A DNA stretch of 64,000 nucleotides from Candidatus Scalindua japonica (GCF_002443295.1 NZ_BAOS01000028.1:372001-436000), one strand, 5' to 3'; shown: positions 35,784 through 43,855, numbered from the stretch's first letter. Made by a program: numbers and translations. The notes: generated from the sequence alone by a model not told the origin.

Positions 35784-36706
35784 CATCCTTTATTTTTTTT
35801 TAAAAAATAGATCGGCAGATTCAAAGGCCGTGGATAATGAAGGATTTTTTTCTCCCTTTTGGGCTTATCAAAGGGGACCATCGTCATGCTCTTTATAAAC
35901 GTAACACCCAGGAATGTAAAACCATCATCAAAGTTTACAATCTCCGCTTCGTCAAGCTCAAGCGAGAGCCGGTCCAGAATCCTGTCAGTAAGTTTCAGCG
36001 CGTTTACCGCCTCCTCTCTATTGCGGGAAAGTATAACAAAATCATCTGAAAACCTTACCAGCTTGTGTCCGTTCCTTAATAACTCTTCATCAAATTTATC
36101 CAGAAAGAGGTTTGCCAGGATAGGCGAAATAGCGGACCCTTGAGGGATCCCTATCTTCAGTGTTTCCACAGATTTTCCATCCCACACTTCTGCCTTAACC
36201 CACATAGTAATTAAACGACGGATATCCTTGTCTTTAATAATCCGTTTGACTTTTTTAATAAGAACATCATGATCGACGTTATCAAAAAACGCGTCAATAT
36301 CCGCGTCAACCGCCCATGTATATCCATCCGCGTAATATTCGCTGATTTTATAGACGGCCTGTTTTACGGACCTTCCCTTTCTATAGGCATAACTGCACTG
36401 TTCAAATTCCGCTTCAAAAAACGGTCTGGTGATCTCAAGTACCGCCGTTTGCACAACTCTATCCTTTACCGTGGGAACAGACAGCGCCCTGGCTTCACCG
36501 TTACCTTTATCTACCAGTATCCTGAGCAGAGGTAAGGGCTGGTACGACGCCATTAAGAGTTCACTCCTCAGCGTGTCAATATTCCGTTTAATTCTCTCAT
36601 CAAATTTTTCTACCGTGACACCGTCCACCCCAGCGCAACCGCGGTTTCCCCTGACCCGTTCAAAGGCGGATTGTAATGTAGTTTGTCTGGTGATTTCTTT
36701 AAACAT
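35780..36706 (-). CDS. CRISPR-associated reverse transcriptase
   Basis: About 308 residues from MFKEITRQTT (36706); the 11 residues before it are translated from REP sequence. RT motifs: GVDGVTVEKF, RALSVPTVKDRVVQTAV, AVDADIDAFFDNVDHDVL (catalytic Asp), GIPQGSAISPILANLFLD and RFSDDFVILS (catalytic DD, with Ser where Ala is usual). No maturase or Cas1 fusion. Sitting directly before cas1-cas2, it probably copies RNA for spacer acquisition, as shown for other RT-Cas1 type III systems; that role here is inference. A retron or group II origin is less likely since there is no maturase domain. Confidence 0.88.
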   Translation of the reverse strand: MFKEITRQTTLQSAFERVRGNRGCAGVDGVTVEKFDERIKRNIDTLRSELLMASYQPLPLLRILVDKGNGEARALSVPTVKDRVVQTAVLEITRPFFEAEFEQCSYAYRKGRSVKQAVYKISEYYADGYTWAVDADIDAFFDNVDHDVLIKKVKRIIKDKDIRRLITMWVKAEVWDGKSVETLKIGIPQGSAISPILANLFLDKFDEELLRNGHKLVRFSDDFVILSRNREEAVNALKLTDRILDRLSLELDEAEIVNFDDGFTFLGVTFIKSMTMVPFDKPKREKKILHYPRPLNLPIYFLKKNKGW

Positions 36707-36727
36707 ATTTCCTGTACGGTTAAACCT

Positions 36728-36755
36728 GTGGGCAGACACATGGGTCTGCCCCTAC
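36728..36755. repeat. REP-type hairpin (REP-2)
   Basis: GTGGGCAGAC-ACATGG-GTCTGCCCCTAC, one mismatch from REP-1's stem. It covers the end of the RAYT gene, including its stop, and the start of the RT transcript. Confidence 0.88.
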
Positions 36756-37435
36756 GGGTTCACATTATTATATATCACGTTTTCAATGTAGTCCCATTTC
36801 TTGTCATAATCTTTATCCTTAATATGTTCCGGGTTTTCCCTGTCATATTGCCATTTCATTGGATTGTTTATTATGTATTCCCGGATACGGTCCAGACTAT
36901 CTTCATTTCGAACAATATGCTCATAATAATTGCGTTGCCAGAACCTTTTGTTAAATGGTTTCCAATTAACATTTTTTACATTTCTGATATATTCATTTGT
37001 TGTCATGGTTTTAAACCATTGCATATGTTGCGGTAAGCCCCGTAGGGGCAAACCAATGTGTTTGCTCTTAATCATCTCCCTGTTTTTACGCGTAGGGTAG
37101 TCTGTGGGGCAGACACACTGGTCTGCCCCTACGGACACGGATGGTCCATTTATTATGATTATTCCGTGCATATGGTTGGGCATGATAATATATTCGTCTA
37201 ATGAAATTGTAGAATATTTTTCAGGTAATACGGACCACCATTTTTCAACCATCTCACCGGCATCATTCAAAACAGTTTTACTCTCTATTGCTTCGCCCAG
37301 CAAACACTCTTTGTCCTGAAGGCATATGGTAACAAAGTACGCACCTTCCCGTGAATAATCATATTCTTTGAGGCGGATAGAACGCCGGCCATGTTTTGTT
37401 TTCACGTTTTCCGTATGGTTCACTATTTCCATCAC
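36752..37435 (-). CDS. REP-associated tyrosine transposase (RAYT, Y1/HUH family)
   Basis: 227 residues. HUH motif in IIMPNHMHGIIII and a Tyr in NYYEHIVRNEDSLDRIREYI followed by NNPMKW, the classic RAYT C-terminus. RAYTs are single-strand nucleases that move REP hairpins. The segment between them (GADQCVCPT..., KHIGLPLRGLP) is translated from two REP copies lying inside the gene (37042-37070, 37104-37132) that keep the frame open. The start overlaps csx3's stop by 4 bases. Whether the enzyme still works with REP inserts is unclear. Confidence 0.85.
   Translation of the reverse strand: MMEIVNHTENVKTKHGRRSIRLKEYDYSREGAYFVTICLQDKECLLGEAIESKTVLNDAGEMVEKWWSVLPEKYSTISLDEYIIMPNHMHGIIIINGPSVSVGADQCVCPTDYPTRKNREMIKSKHIGLPLRGLPQHMQWFKTMTTNEYIRNVKNVNWKPFNKRFWQRNYYEHIVRNEDSLDRIREYIINNPMKWQYDRENPEHIKDKDYDKKWDYIENVIYNNVNP
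37042..37070. repeat. REP-type hairpin (REP-3), inside the RAYT gene
   Basis: Degenerate copy GTAGGGGCAAACCAATGTGT then TTGCTCTTA. The left arm is intact and the right arm decayed. Confidence 0.7.
37104..37132. repeat. REP-type hairpin (REP-4), inside the RAYT gene
   Basis: GTGGGGCAGAC-ACACTG-GTCTGCCCCTAC-like copy with near-perfect arms, in frame within the transposase coding sequence. Confidence 0.85.
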
Positions 37436-37683
37436 ATGGGATTATGGTTAAAAATCACTACGTCGCCGGTAACTGGAGACCGATAAATGAGTTTTCTTGC
37501 TTTGCCATGTAACGCGTGAGCAATTTTCAGGTAGAGCCAGACCGGGGCCTTGCCTGTCAGAATTATGTCATTCCCCTCACCCGCCTGTTCTAACGCGCGG
37601 TTGATATAATCAGGTAAATCAGACAGTTTGGCGGTGTTGTTGTAAAAAGTTTCAAGATTAATAGCTGTTTTTTTAAATTTCAC
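37432..37683 (-). CDS. csx3: Csx3-like protein (possible cyclic-oligoadenylate ring nuclease)
   Basis: 83 residues. IILTGKAPVWLYLKIAHALH then KARKLIYRSPVTGDVVIFNH fits the Csx3 core (VV.SG..P.WL...AH..H......Y.P...G.VV...H). Csx3 (Crn3) degrades cA4, the type III second messenger. Compared with the archaeal enzyme as I recall it, this one is shorter at the C-terminus and the YDPR position reads YRSP, so catalysis is uncertain. Its start overlaps the stop of the membrane CARF gene by 4 bases, pairing effector with possible off-switch. Confidence 0.72.
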   Translation of the reverse strand: MKFKKTAINLETFYNNTAKLSDLPDYINRALEQAGEGNDIILTGKAPVWLYLKIAHALHGKARKLIYRSPVTGDVVIFNHNPM

Positions 37684-38567
37684 AAGCCAAATTCCCTTGG
37701 TTCTGAAGAAGTAAGCAGGACATCATAACTGAGCACATCCCATGGTTGGTTCGTTGAGACATATTGCGCTTTTATTACACGGTTAAATGTCATCGATGCT
37801 CCTACAATACTGGTAGGCTTCTGTCCGCTTGTAATGTCAATCATAATCTGACTTTCAGAATATTTATATTTTCTGAACTTACGCATCAAAAACCACATAG
37901 CTTGTGATAATTCATCAAAACTTTGAAAATTAAAACCATTCAAGTCGGCAATATCCTTTTCTGAAAACATATCAACAAGGAGAGGTTTACCTTGCTTTTG
38001 TGCAAGCAGGTAAATTTTATCTAAATTATTAAACCTGTATCTTTCAAAGATTTTTGCAAACAAATTAACCTGTGATATTGATTCTTTAGAACATACCAGA
38101 GTGAGTGTTTTTAATTTTTTTTGATGATGCTGTATTGCCCTTAAAGGCATCTCCCATGCCCAGCGCAGAGGAAGAGCGCCTTTCTTCAGTTTTTCAATCT
38201 TTTCTAAATCTTTGTCAATATTCTGCGAAAGCTGGAGATTGTCAGGGACACCATCTGATTCTTCAAGGTCCTTCGGTAGATTTGAAAGGAATAATACAAG
38301 ATGTTCTCTCTCCTCGGCCTCTTCGTTTGAAATATATCTTGTACGGGGATGAAATATATTGTCCTTTTGTCGGATCAATAAATATACCATTCCTATGAAA
38401 AATACAAGATAACAGATCTTTGTAATAAAAACGGCGGTTTCACTCCCATGAGACCATTCTGCGACAGTTTCCATTACGGCATCGGCGGCAAAATGTGAGC
38501 CAAGTACCGTTAAAGCCATGGTAGCCCAAGGTACCAATTCCAGACATTTCATTTGAAACGGTTTCAT
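37680..38567 (-). CDS. Membrane-anchored CARF-domain protein (putative cOA-gated effector)
   Basis: About 295 residues from MKPFQMKCLELV (38567); the open frame to 38681 above it is REP-derived (RHMGLPLQGG). Two hydrophobic helices at the N-terminus (WATMALTVLGSHFAADAVM and FITKICYLVFFIGMVYLLI), then a cytosolic part from EHLVLFLSNLPKDLEE. The CARF signature is MIDITSGQKPTSIVGASMTF near the end. No nuclease domain is seen. By position and CARF motif it should sense cyclic oligoadenylate made by Cas10; the membrane helices suggest it acts on the membrane, in the manner of Cam1-type effectors. It is coupled to csx3. Confidence 0.75.
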   Translation of the reverse strand: MKPFQMKCLELVPWATMALTVLGSHFAADAVMETVAEWSHGSETAVFITKICYLVFFIGMVYLLIRQKDNIFHPRTRYISNEEAEEREHLVLFLSNLPKDLEESDGVPDNLQLSQNIDKDLEKIEKLKKGALPLRWAWEMPLRAIQHHQKKLKTLTLVCSKESISQVNLFAKIFERYRFNNLDKIYLLAQKQGKPLLVDMFSEKDIADLNGFNFQSFDELSQAMWFLMRKFRKYKYSESQIMIDITSGQKPTSIVGASMTFNRVIKAQYVSTNQPWDVLSYDVLLTSSEPREFGL

Positions 38568-38593
38568 TTGTTTTTCAAAATAATTTCCCCCTT

Positions 38594-38622
38594 GTAAGGG
38601 CAGACCCATGTGTCTGTCCTTT
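38594..38622. repeat. REP-type hairpin (REP-5)
   Basis: GTAAGGGCAGACCCATGTGT then CTGTCCTTT: REP copy with decayed right arm, upstream of the CARF gene. Confidence 0.75.
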
Positions 38623-38667
38623 TTTGTCACCCATATGTCTCCCCTTTTCGTGGCCCATGTGTTTATC

Positions 38668-38697
38668 CATGGGGCAGACACACGGGTCTGCCCCTAC
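38668..38697. repeat. REP-type hairpin (REP-6)
   Basis: ATGGGGCAGAC-ACACGG-GTCTGCCCCTAC. Between REP-5 and REP-6 (38625-38665) are further worn REP-like pieces. Confidence 0.85.
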
Positions 38698-38804
38698 AGA
38701 TACGGTATCACATTTCTTTTTGATGTTTTAATTACACATACAGACCATTCTCAGATACCAGTTTTCAGATATCGGTAACGTTTTAATTCTTTTTCTGACC
38801 ACTG

Positions 38805-39144
38805 TTTTCAATCCCTTCTACATCAGGTCAAGTATTCCTACTCAAAGAGTCGGATCGAATGAACGAAAGAAGTTTTGTTTCGTCGCAATCCCTTATTCAT
38901 CAGGTCAAGTATTCCTACAAGACGAGAACTGGTATTTCTTTTGATGATTTATTTGTCGCAATCCCTTATTCATCAGGTCAAGTATTCCTACGAAATGGCT
39001 AAGTGTATCAAACAGTTACCAGATCGACTGGTCGCAATCCCTTATTCATCAGGTCAAGTATTCCTACGGTAGTACAGGGAATTAATAAGGTCAGTAGTGT
39101 ATTTATCGTCGCAATCCCTTATTCATCAGGTCAAGTATTCCTAC
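38805..39144 (-). CRISPR. CRISPR array 2: five 37-bp repeats, four spacers
   Basis: Repeats at 38805-38841 (degenerate), 38882-38918, 38955-38991, 39031-39067 and 39108-39144. They begin GTCGCAATCCC, one base different from array 1 (GTCTC). Spacers: 38842-38881, 38919-38954, 38992-39030, 39068-39107 (36-40 bases). The worn repeat is on the left and the leader on the right (39145 on), so transcription is leftward and new spacers enter at 39144. Confidence 0.97.
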
Positions 39145-39340
39145 GTACCCCTTCTAACACCTCTTCCAACATGCACTTACAAGGCCATTTCCTGTAACCT
39201 ATCCAATCTGTAATCATTTCACCTCAAAATTGTCTGTAAATATTTAATAAAATGCTCATAAACACCTATCAGTTATCATGTTACGATTTTCCTGTAACCT
39301 ACCCCCTTTTTACCAGTTTTTAAAAGTTCCGTTAACATAT
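39145..39340 (-). promoter_or_regulatory. Leader of CRISPR array 2
   Basis: Parallel to the array 1 leader with few differences (for example GTTACGATTTTCCTGTAACC versus GTTAAG...). It carries two CCTGTAACCT copies, about 115 bases apart. No gene lies in 39145-39444. Confidence 0.8.
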
Positions 39341-39444
39341 TGTGGATATAAGAGTTATCCCTGGTTTCCGTTTTTTTTCGTTAGAATGACGTTTTTTTAA
39401 TTATTAGCAATGAAAAGTGTAAAGATTCAATCTGTTTAATTTAG

Positions 39445-40260
39445 TTATAGTGGCTGTGTAATTGATTTGTCTTCCCATATGATCTGGACAAAAATACCTA
39501 TGAGTAGTGCAAGTGGGAAGAAAACCAGGAGGACTTTAGGATTAATTACACCAATTACACCCATATAGATATTGTTGCAGTCCTGATTAATGCCATGTAA
39601 ACTTCTATAAAATGTACCGTAAACCAGATCAAGTATAATAGTCCCTGTAATTATCGCATAAATGATTCCGCGTAAATATATTTTGCATACACGTTTAAAC
39701 GCGACATTACTGTTTTCAATCTTATTATTGACTTCATGCCACAAATATATAAATGAAAAGCCTAAACATGCTGGTACAAGGACTAAAATGACAGAAGGCT
39801 GACAATACATTCCAAATCTCCACACATCCTCAGCTACAATAAGCGGGAGGTAGCCGATGATTATGGCACCAAAGAGCCGTGGTATATAAAGCTTTATCTT
39901 TAAACGGTTCAGAATGATTTTTATAATATAAACTATAATAATACAATATGCCGCCACAACACAGGTCATGGAAAAAATGTTTTTCCAATCATATTCTCCG
40001 TTTCCTGATGTTAAGCTTTTATTTGTCAGGGGAGGTATTTTGATACATTGGAATATGTATGATAACGGATTATTGTCAATGGCGAGAATGAACAAAACAA
40101 AGATTGTAGGAAAAATGAATAGAAGCTGCTTCCAATTGCTTATAAAAGCTTTAAAAAAATGAGACTTTTTTGTTTTATCCAGTTCCAATTCATTGATTAT
40201 TAATCCGGTAGTTTCCAGATCGTAACGGGGAAGGAACCAATGGTCGATTAAGAACAACAA
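39445..40260 (-). CDS. Six-helix membrane protein, CARF-linked (C-terminal part of a split gene)
   Basis: 271 residues from a TTG at 40260. Six membrane helices: LLFIFPTIFVLFILAI, FSMTCVVAAYCIIIVYII, LFGAIIIGYLPLIV, VILVLVPACLGFSFIYLW, IIYAIITGTIILDLVYG and VLLVFFPLALLIGIFVQII. I recognise no family; it is not CorA (no GMN). The frame continues open upstream into the 3' end of the previous gene (FLKTPRGRNYLLFLIDHW), which reads like one protein interrupted at a T7 run. Alternatively GAGGAAG at 40266-40273 could start it separately. Predicted effector of the CARF sensor two genes up. Confidence 0.65.
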   Translation of the reverse strand: MLFLIDHWFLPRYDLETTGLIINELELDKTKKSHFFKAFISNWKQLLFIFPTIFVLFILAIDNNPLSYIFQCIKIPPLTNKSLTSGNGEYDWKNIFSMTCVVAAYCIIIVYIIKIILNRLKIKLYIPRLFGAIIIGYLPLIVAEDVWRFGMYCQPSVILVLVPACLGFSFIYLWHEVNNKIENSNVAFKRVCKIYLRGIIYAIITGTIILDLVYGTFYRSLHGINQDCNNIYMGVIGVINPKVLLVFFPLALLIGIFVQIIWEDKSITQPL

Positions 40261-40280
40261 ATAATTTCTTCCTCTAGGAG

Positions 40281-40292
40281 TTTTTAAAAAAA
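40281..40292 (-). other. Candidate slippery site, minus strand T7A5
   Basis: On the coding strand the sequence reads AAG TTT TTT TAA AAA. A -1 slip in the T run gives TTT TTA AAA ACT CCT and fuses the 127-residue and 271-residue frames. It fits the X-XXY-YYZ type (T-TTT-TTA), but a homopolymer error or an inactivating deletion would look the same. Confidence 0.5.
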
Positions 40293-40667
40293 CTTAGAAA
40301 AAACTTTTAGTTTTTTAAAATTACTACCCGGCTCTTCAATAATTTTTCTAATCTCATCTTCCCTGTCAGTTTCCGTACCTGTAAAAAATGTATAATTTTT
40401 TGGGTCAATTGTAAAGTTCATCCATTCATATAAGTTTTCATTAAATTCATTAACATCGTTTTGCACCACGGAAACAGAATAAAACTTTTTCCATGAATGG
40501 TATTCTAAATGTCGAAGTTTATCTAATAATATCGTATGCAACCCTTCTTCTTGAATTTTATTTTTAGCACGTTTAATCTCATCGACAAACGAATTGTCAC
40601 TCACGTTATTAACGAAATCATCAAACTTTTGTTGAGAATCTAATGCTTCCATAATTTTGTTACTCAT
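40284..40667 (-). CDS. Unrecognised helical protein, CARF-coupled (N-terminal part of a split gene)
   Basis: 127 residues, soluble, charged and helical: MSNKIMEALDSQQKFDDFVN at the start, LRHLEYHSWKKFYSVSV midway. It ends at TAA 40284-40286 directly after a run of seven T (minus strand). Re-reading one T there (a -1 shift) continues straight into the six-helix membrane protein, giving about 400 residues in total. The start overlaps the CARF gene's stop (ATGA). No known family. Probably the cytosolic neck linking the CARF protein to the membrane part. Confidence 0.6.
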   Translation of the reverse strand: MSNKIMEALDSQQKFDDFVNNVSDNSFVDEIKRAKNKIQEEGLHTILLDKLRHLEYHSWKKFYSVSVVQNDVNEFNENLYEWMNFTIDPKNYTFFTGTETDREDEIRKIIEEPGSNFKKLKVFSKFF

Positions 40668-41428
40668 CTGCTTTCCCGGAGGTCCATAGGAATGTATCTT
40701 TTGAAATTTTCTGGAATTTCATCCTTGGTTATCTCATTTTTTTTTAATTGTTCAATGATTTTATTAATTTCAGTCGGATTAACTAATTTTTTTATAAATT
40801 CAGTACCTGGCACAGGTTTATCATTTACATATGTTTCACAGTCAATATAAAATGAATCCAGGTTTTTAATCCCGCAAGCAATATATGCTCCACTCACCAT
40901 TGGTTTTTTGCCGCCGGTAATATCAACGGCTATTTCTGTGGTTTGTATCCCACGTTGATTTTCACTAGCAATAATTGAATATATTTTTTTACAAGTATCG
41001 GAAGGTTCTGAACTATCTACCTTCAGCTTATAATTGTCATCATGCCAATTATCTTCATCAAAAAATTCAATATCATTGCTGCAATCTGAAAGATCACTGC
41101 TTATCTTTTTGCACCAGTATGTAATTTCATAACATTTGTCCTTACTGTCTTTTGAAAAGAGCAGAATAACTCTTTGAGCTTTAAGTGCGAATATAGATAA
41201 AATAATTGGTTGAATAGAGAAACCTACTAACAAAATATGTGTTTTGTATTTTTTCTGAATGTTGCCAAGCAGTTTTTCCGTTAATTTATTATAAGTCTTC
41301 TTGAAAATACTATCAGCAGTGACCTTGTTTTCTTCGTTATTATTAGTGAAATAGAAGTTTAATTTGTCTTTTGGTGAGACAATTCTCTCCAGTTTCAACC
41401 GCTGTTCTTCTGTTACTAAATTATTCAT
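40664..41428 (-). CDS. CARF-domain protein without attached effector domain
   Basis: 254 residues. The Rossmann-like CARF core has HILLVGFSIQPIILSIFALK, VILLFSKDS, and the signature EIAVDITGGKKPMVSGAYIA. About 60 residues follow with no nuclease, HEPN or protease signature. It lies 88 bases after csm5 and overlaps the next gene by 4, so it is expressed with the Csm genes. I infer that it senses cyclic oligoadenylate and passes the signal to the two downstream products. Ring-nuclease activity is an alternative. Confidence 0.78.
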   Translation of the reverse strand: MNNLVTEEQRLKLERIVSPKDKLNFYFTNNNEENKVTADSIFKKTYNKLTEKLLGNIQKKYKTHILLVGFSIQPIILSIFALKAQRVILLFSKDSKDKCYEITYWCKKISSDLSDCSNDIEFFDEDNWHDDNYKLKVDSSEPSDTCKKIYSIIASENQRGIQTTEIAVDITGGKKPMVSGAYIACGIKNLDSFYIDCETYVNDKPVPGTEFIKKLVNPTEINKIIEQLKKNEITKDEIPENFKRYIPMDLRESR

Positions 41429-41516
41429 TTTTCACCTATTGTTGGTTTTTGTTTATACAGATTTCAAATTTCAACTATTTGATACCAGTCATGTTCAGTA
41501 AAGACATGCTATCAAC

Positions 41517-42785
41517 CTAACTGAATTTCATCCAGCCCAATGGCTTTGTAACTTGATTGTTTTTGTATATTAATCGTCTTGATTTTGGAGCGGGACAATC
41601 TTTTTTATCGACAAACATATGGTTTCTCAGTTTTTTTTGTGAGATATCATCTAAAAGCATGTCGATTGTCATACCCATTAGCCCGGTACCCCAGCCAATC
41701 CTGAATTTATGTTCGTAGTTATTATTTCTATAGAAATCTTGAACATCAGAAATATTCAATTGATCATTTAAGCAATTATCAAAAAAATTTTTTTCAAACA
41801 TCCAGAGATCTTGACTAAATTGTCTTACTAAATTAAAGATACCCTTAATATCCGAAAAGGGAATATTGTATTTTTTTCGTTTAAATTCTTTAAGTAGTAC
41901 GCGATCAATTGTAATGAGAAAATTAGTTTCACCTGTAAAAGTTTCTATCTCAAAGTCGATGGGCTGCTCTTTTTTGTCCAATTTCATTTTTATTGTAAAT
42001 TTATCTGCTAATTGTAACTTGTCGTGCGTGGGCTTTTTGTTTGTAATATTATTAAGTCCCTTTAATGAAACAAGTACAACCTTGTGCATATTCATATTTG
42101 CCAACCTTTTTGTATCTTTAACTTTGACACATCTAAGAAAGTCTGATTTAGTATCCATTCTTGTTTTACCGTTTTGAAAGATGAATAGAGATAATTGCTG
42201 AGAAAATCTGCTTTTTTCAATATCTTTTTGCCTCGGTGACATATTTTTTGTTTTTTGTATAAAATCCGATATTTTGCTGCTAATATTATCTAAAAACGAT
42301 TTAACAATATTTGATTCCTTGTGCTTCAGAAATTCTTTTGCCATATGATACATTACTGCAGTGCGAATAACCCCTTTAATGGAACTCCCAGGTATTATAG
42401 GTTGACCAGGTCCATTTTTTATAAACATGTTTCCTCTTGTTGCATTTACTAATGATTTAAAAACACCAAACTCAATTAGTTCTTTCTCATTTTCTTTCTT
42501 GTTCTTAGTATGGTAAATCCCCGTATCAAAAAGGAATTTTTCGTTATCAAATTTGTTAAGTTTTCCTTTGTTAGTATATTCTTCAATCTGATTTACATAT
42601 TTTGTTACTAATGAGAGATCGTTAGTCTTTTGAAAAAGGTATTCTACCAGTCTGTTTGAGTCTATGGCAAAAGCAGTCTCATTGTTGCGCCTGACAAATC
42701 CTTGTCCATAATCTATATCTTTTCCTTTGATATGAATGGGAGTAATTGTTTTTATGTTTACTACTTTGTTTTCTAAAAAGTTCAT
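41517..42785 (-). CDS. csm5: Csm5, type III-A effector subunit
   Basis: 422 residues. RAMP-fold markers: TITPIHIKGKDIDYGQGFVR, glycine-rich PGQPIIPGSSIKGVIRTAVM, and the family's C-terminal CPAPKSRRL...PLGWMKF. Csm5 caps the complex at the crRNA 3' end and recruits nucleases for crRNA trimming. Its start overlaps csm4's stop by 4 bases. Confidence 0.93.
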   Translation of the reverse strand: MNFLENKVVNIKTITPIHIKGKDIDYGQGFVRRNNETAFAIDSNRLVEYLFQKTNDLSLVTKYVNQIEEYTNKGKLNKFDNEKFLFDTGIYHTKNKKENEKELIEFGVFKSLVNATRGNMFIKNGPGQPIIPGSSIKGVIRTAVMYHMAKEFLKHKESNIVKSFLDNISSKISDFIQKTKNMSPRQKDIEKSRFSQQLSLFIFQNGKTRMDTKSDFLRCVKVKDTKRLANMNMHKVVLVSLKGLNNITNKKPTHDKLQLADKFTIKMKLDKKEQPIDFEIETFTGETNFLITIDRVLLKEFKRKKYNIPFSDIKGIFNLVRQFSQDLWMFEKNFFDNCLNDQLNISDVQDFYRNNNYEHKFRIGWGTGLMGMTIDMLLDDISQKKLRNHMFVDKKDCPAPKSRRLIYKNNQVTKPLGWMKFS

Positions 42786-43855
42786 TTTATTTTCTCACAA
42801 AATGGAATAGCGAATGGTAATCCGTTTCTAAAAATTCTATGCTTGTTAAACTCTTGAGGAGTAACGTTGACTAAGTTTCCTCGCAATTCAGAGGCGAATA
42901 TAGAGCCTTCGGAGAACATGTAACAAGTCTTACGTTTTAATTGTTCATAAGAAGAGGAAGAAAAAGACCATCCTTTTCTTTGCGTAAGATCATAAGCTAT
43001 GCTTTTTAATTTACGAACATCATCCGGAAAGAACAGTGAAAATATATAATAAAACTCTGATTTAATTTTGAACATTTCACAAAACCTTGCTCTACCAGGT
43101 ATTTTCTGGTCAGAAAAAGAAGGGTTTAGTCTCCTCTGTTCTTTCGCAGTTTCAATGTCAATACAAAACCAATCATTATCTGAAAAATCAAACAAACCGC
43201 ATCCAGATGTCCTCCTGCCTCCTAATCCATTATATTTTAGTACATCCATCAATTTTTTGAAATCGTCAAATGAGAATTCTTCCTCATCAAGATCAAGTAA
43301 GAAAAAAGGTTTGATATCTTTCAGGTAAAATACAATACCTGTATGATATATCTGTGCTGCATGGGAAACGCTTTGTGTTACATTCTGAGTTCTGCTCTCT
43401 TCTACCCAGAATAAAGATTTGTCTTCATCAAGTATAGCTTTTAGATCAAGAGGTTCATTGCGTTGCCATTTTTGGAATGTTTCAATAGAAATAAATTTTC
43501 GATTTTTAAATTCCTTTCCAAATTCATATTTTTGTTTATCATCGATTAAGTTTTCCGGCAAGATAAGTGGTTTTGGTATAAAATATCTGTGGCTGGATTG
43601 GCTAGTATCTACAAATCCAAAAGAAGAGACCCTGAAGGGGACATAAATATTATCTTCATTAATAGTTTTGTTTAAAAGGTTTTTGATCCATTGTTTTTGG
43701 TTAAATATGTGACTAATAGACGCCAGCGTATTAATCAAGCCGCTAAATATTGTATCTGAGTGGGCAATACCCTGGACATCTTCAACCCCATATCCGGCAA
43801 CGTCTGACCCGAAATGTACACCATTTCGAAAATTCAACTCAATAACATATTTCAT
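42782..43855 (-). CDS. csm4: Csm4, type III-A effector subunit
   Basis: 357 residues. N-terminal LNFRNGVHFGSDVAGYGVED and AHSDTIFSGLINTLASI, then GLGGRRTSGCGLFDF (glycine-rich loop of RAMPs). Csm4 binds the crRNA 5' handle and holds Cas10. It is followed by csm5 (4-base overlap) and preceded by csm3 after a 59-base gap. Confidence 0.92.
   Translation of the reverse strand: MKYVIELNFRNGVHFGSDVAGYGVEDVQGIAHSDTIFSGLINTLASISHIFNQKQWIKNLLNKTINEDNIYVPFRVSSFGFVDTSQSSHRYFIPKPLILPENLIDDKQKYEFGKEFKNRKFISIETFQKWQRNEPLDLKAILDEDKSLFWVEESRTQNVTQSVSHAAQIYHTGIVFYLKDIKPFFLLDLDEEEFSFDDFKKLMDVLKYNGLGGRRTSGCGLFDFSDNDWFCIDIETAKEQRRLNPSFSDQKIPGRARFCEMFKIKSEFYYIFSLFFPDDVRKLKSIAYDLTQRKGWSFSSSSYEQLKRKTCYMFSEGSIFASELRGNLVNVTPQEFNKHRIFRNGLPFAIPFCEKIK

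Noticed and set aside
39445-40260. Possible CorA-type channel beside the Csm genes
   Set aside because: CorA homologues occur in type III-B/D loci, but this protein has six helices and no GMN motif.
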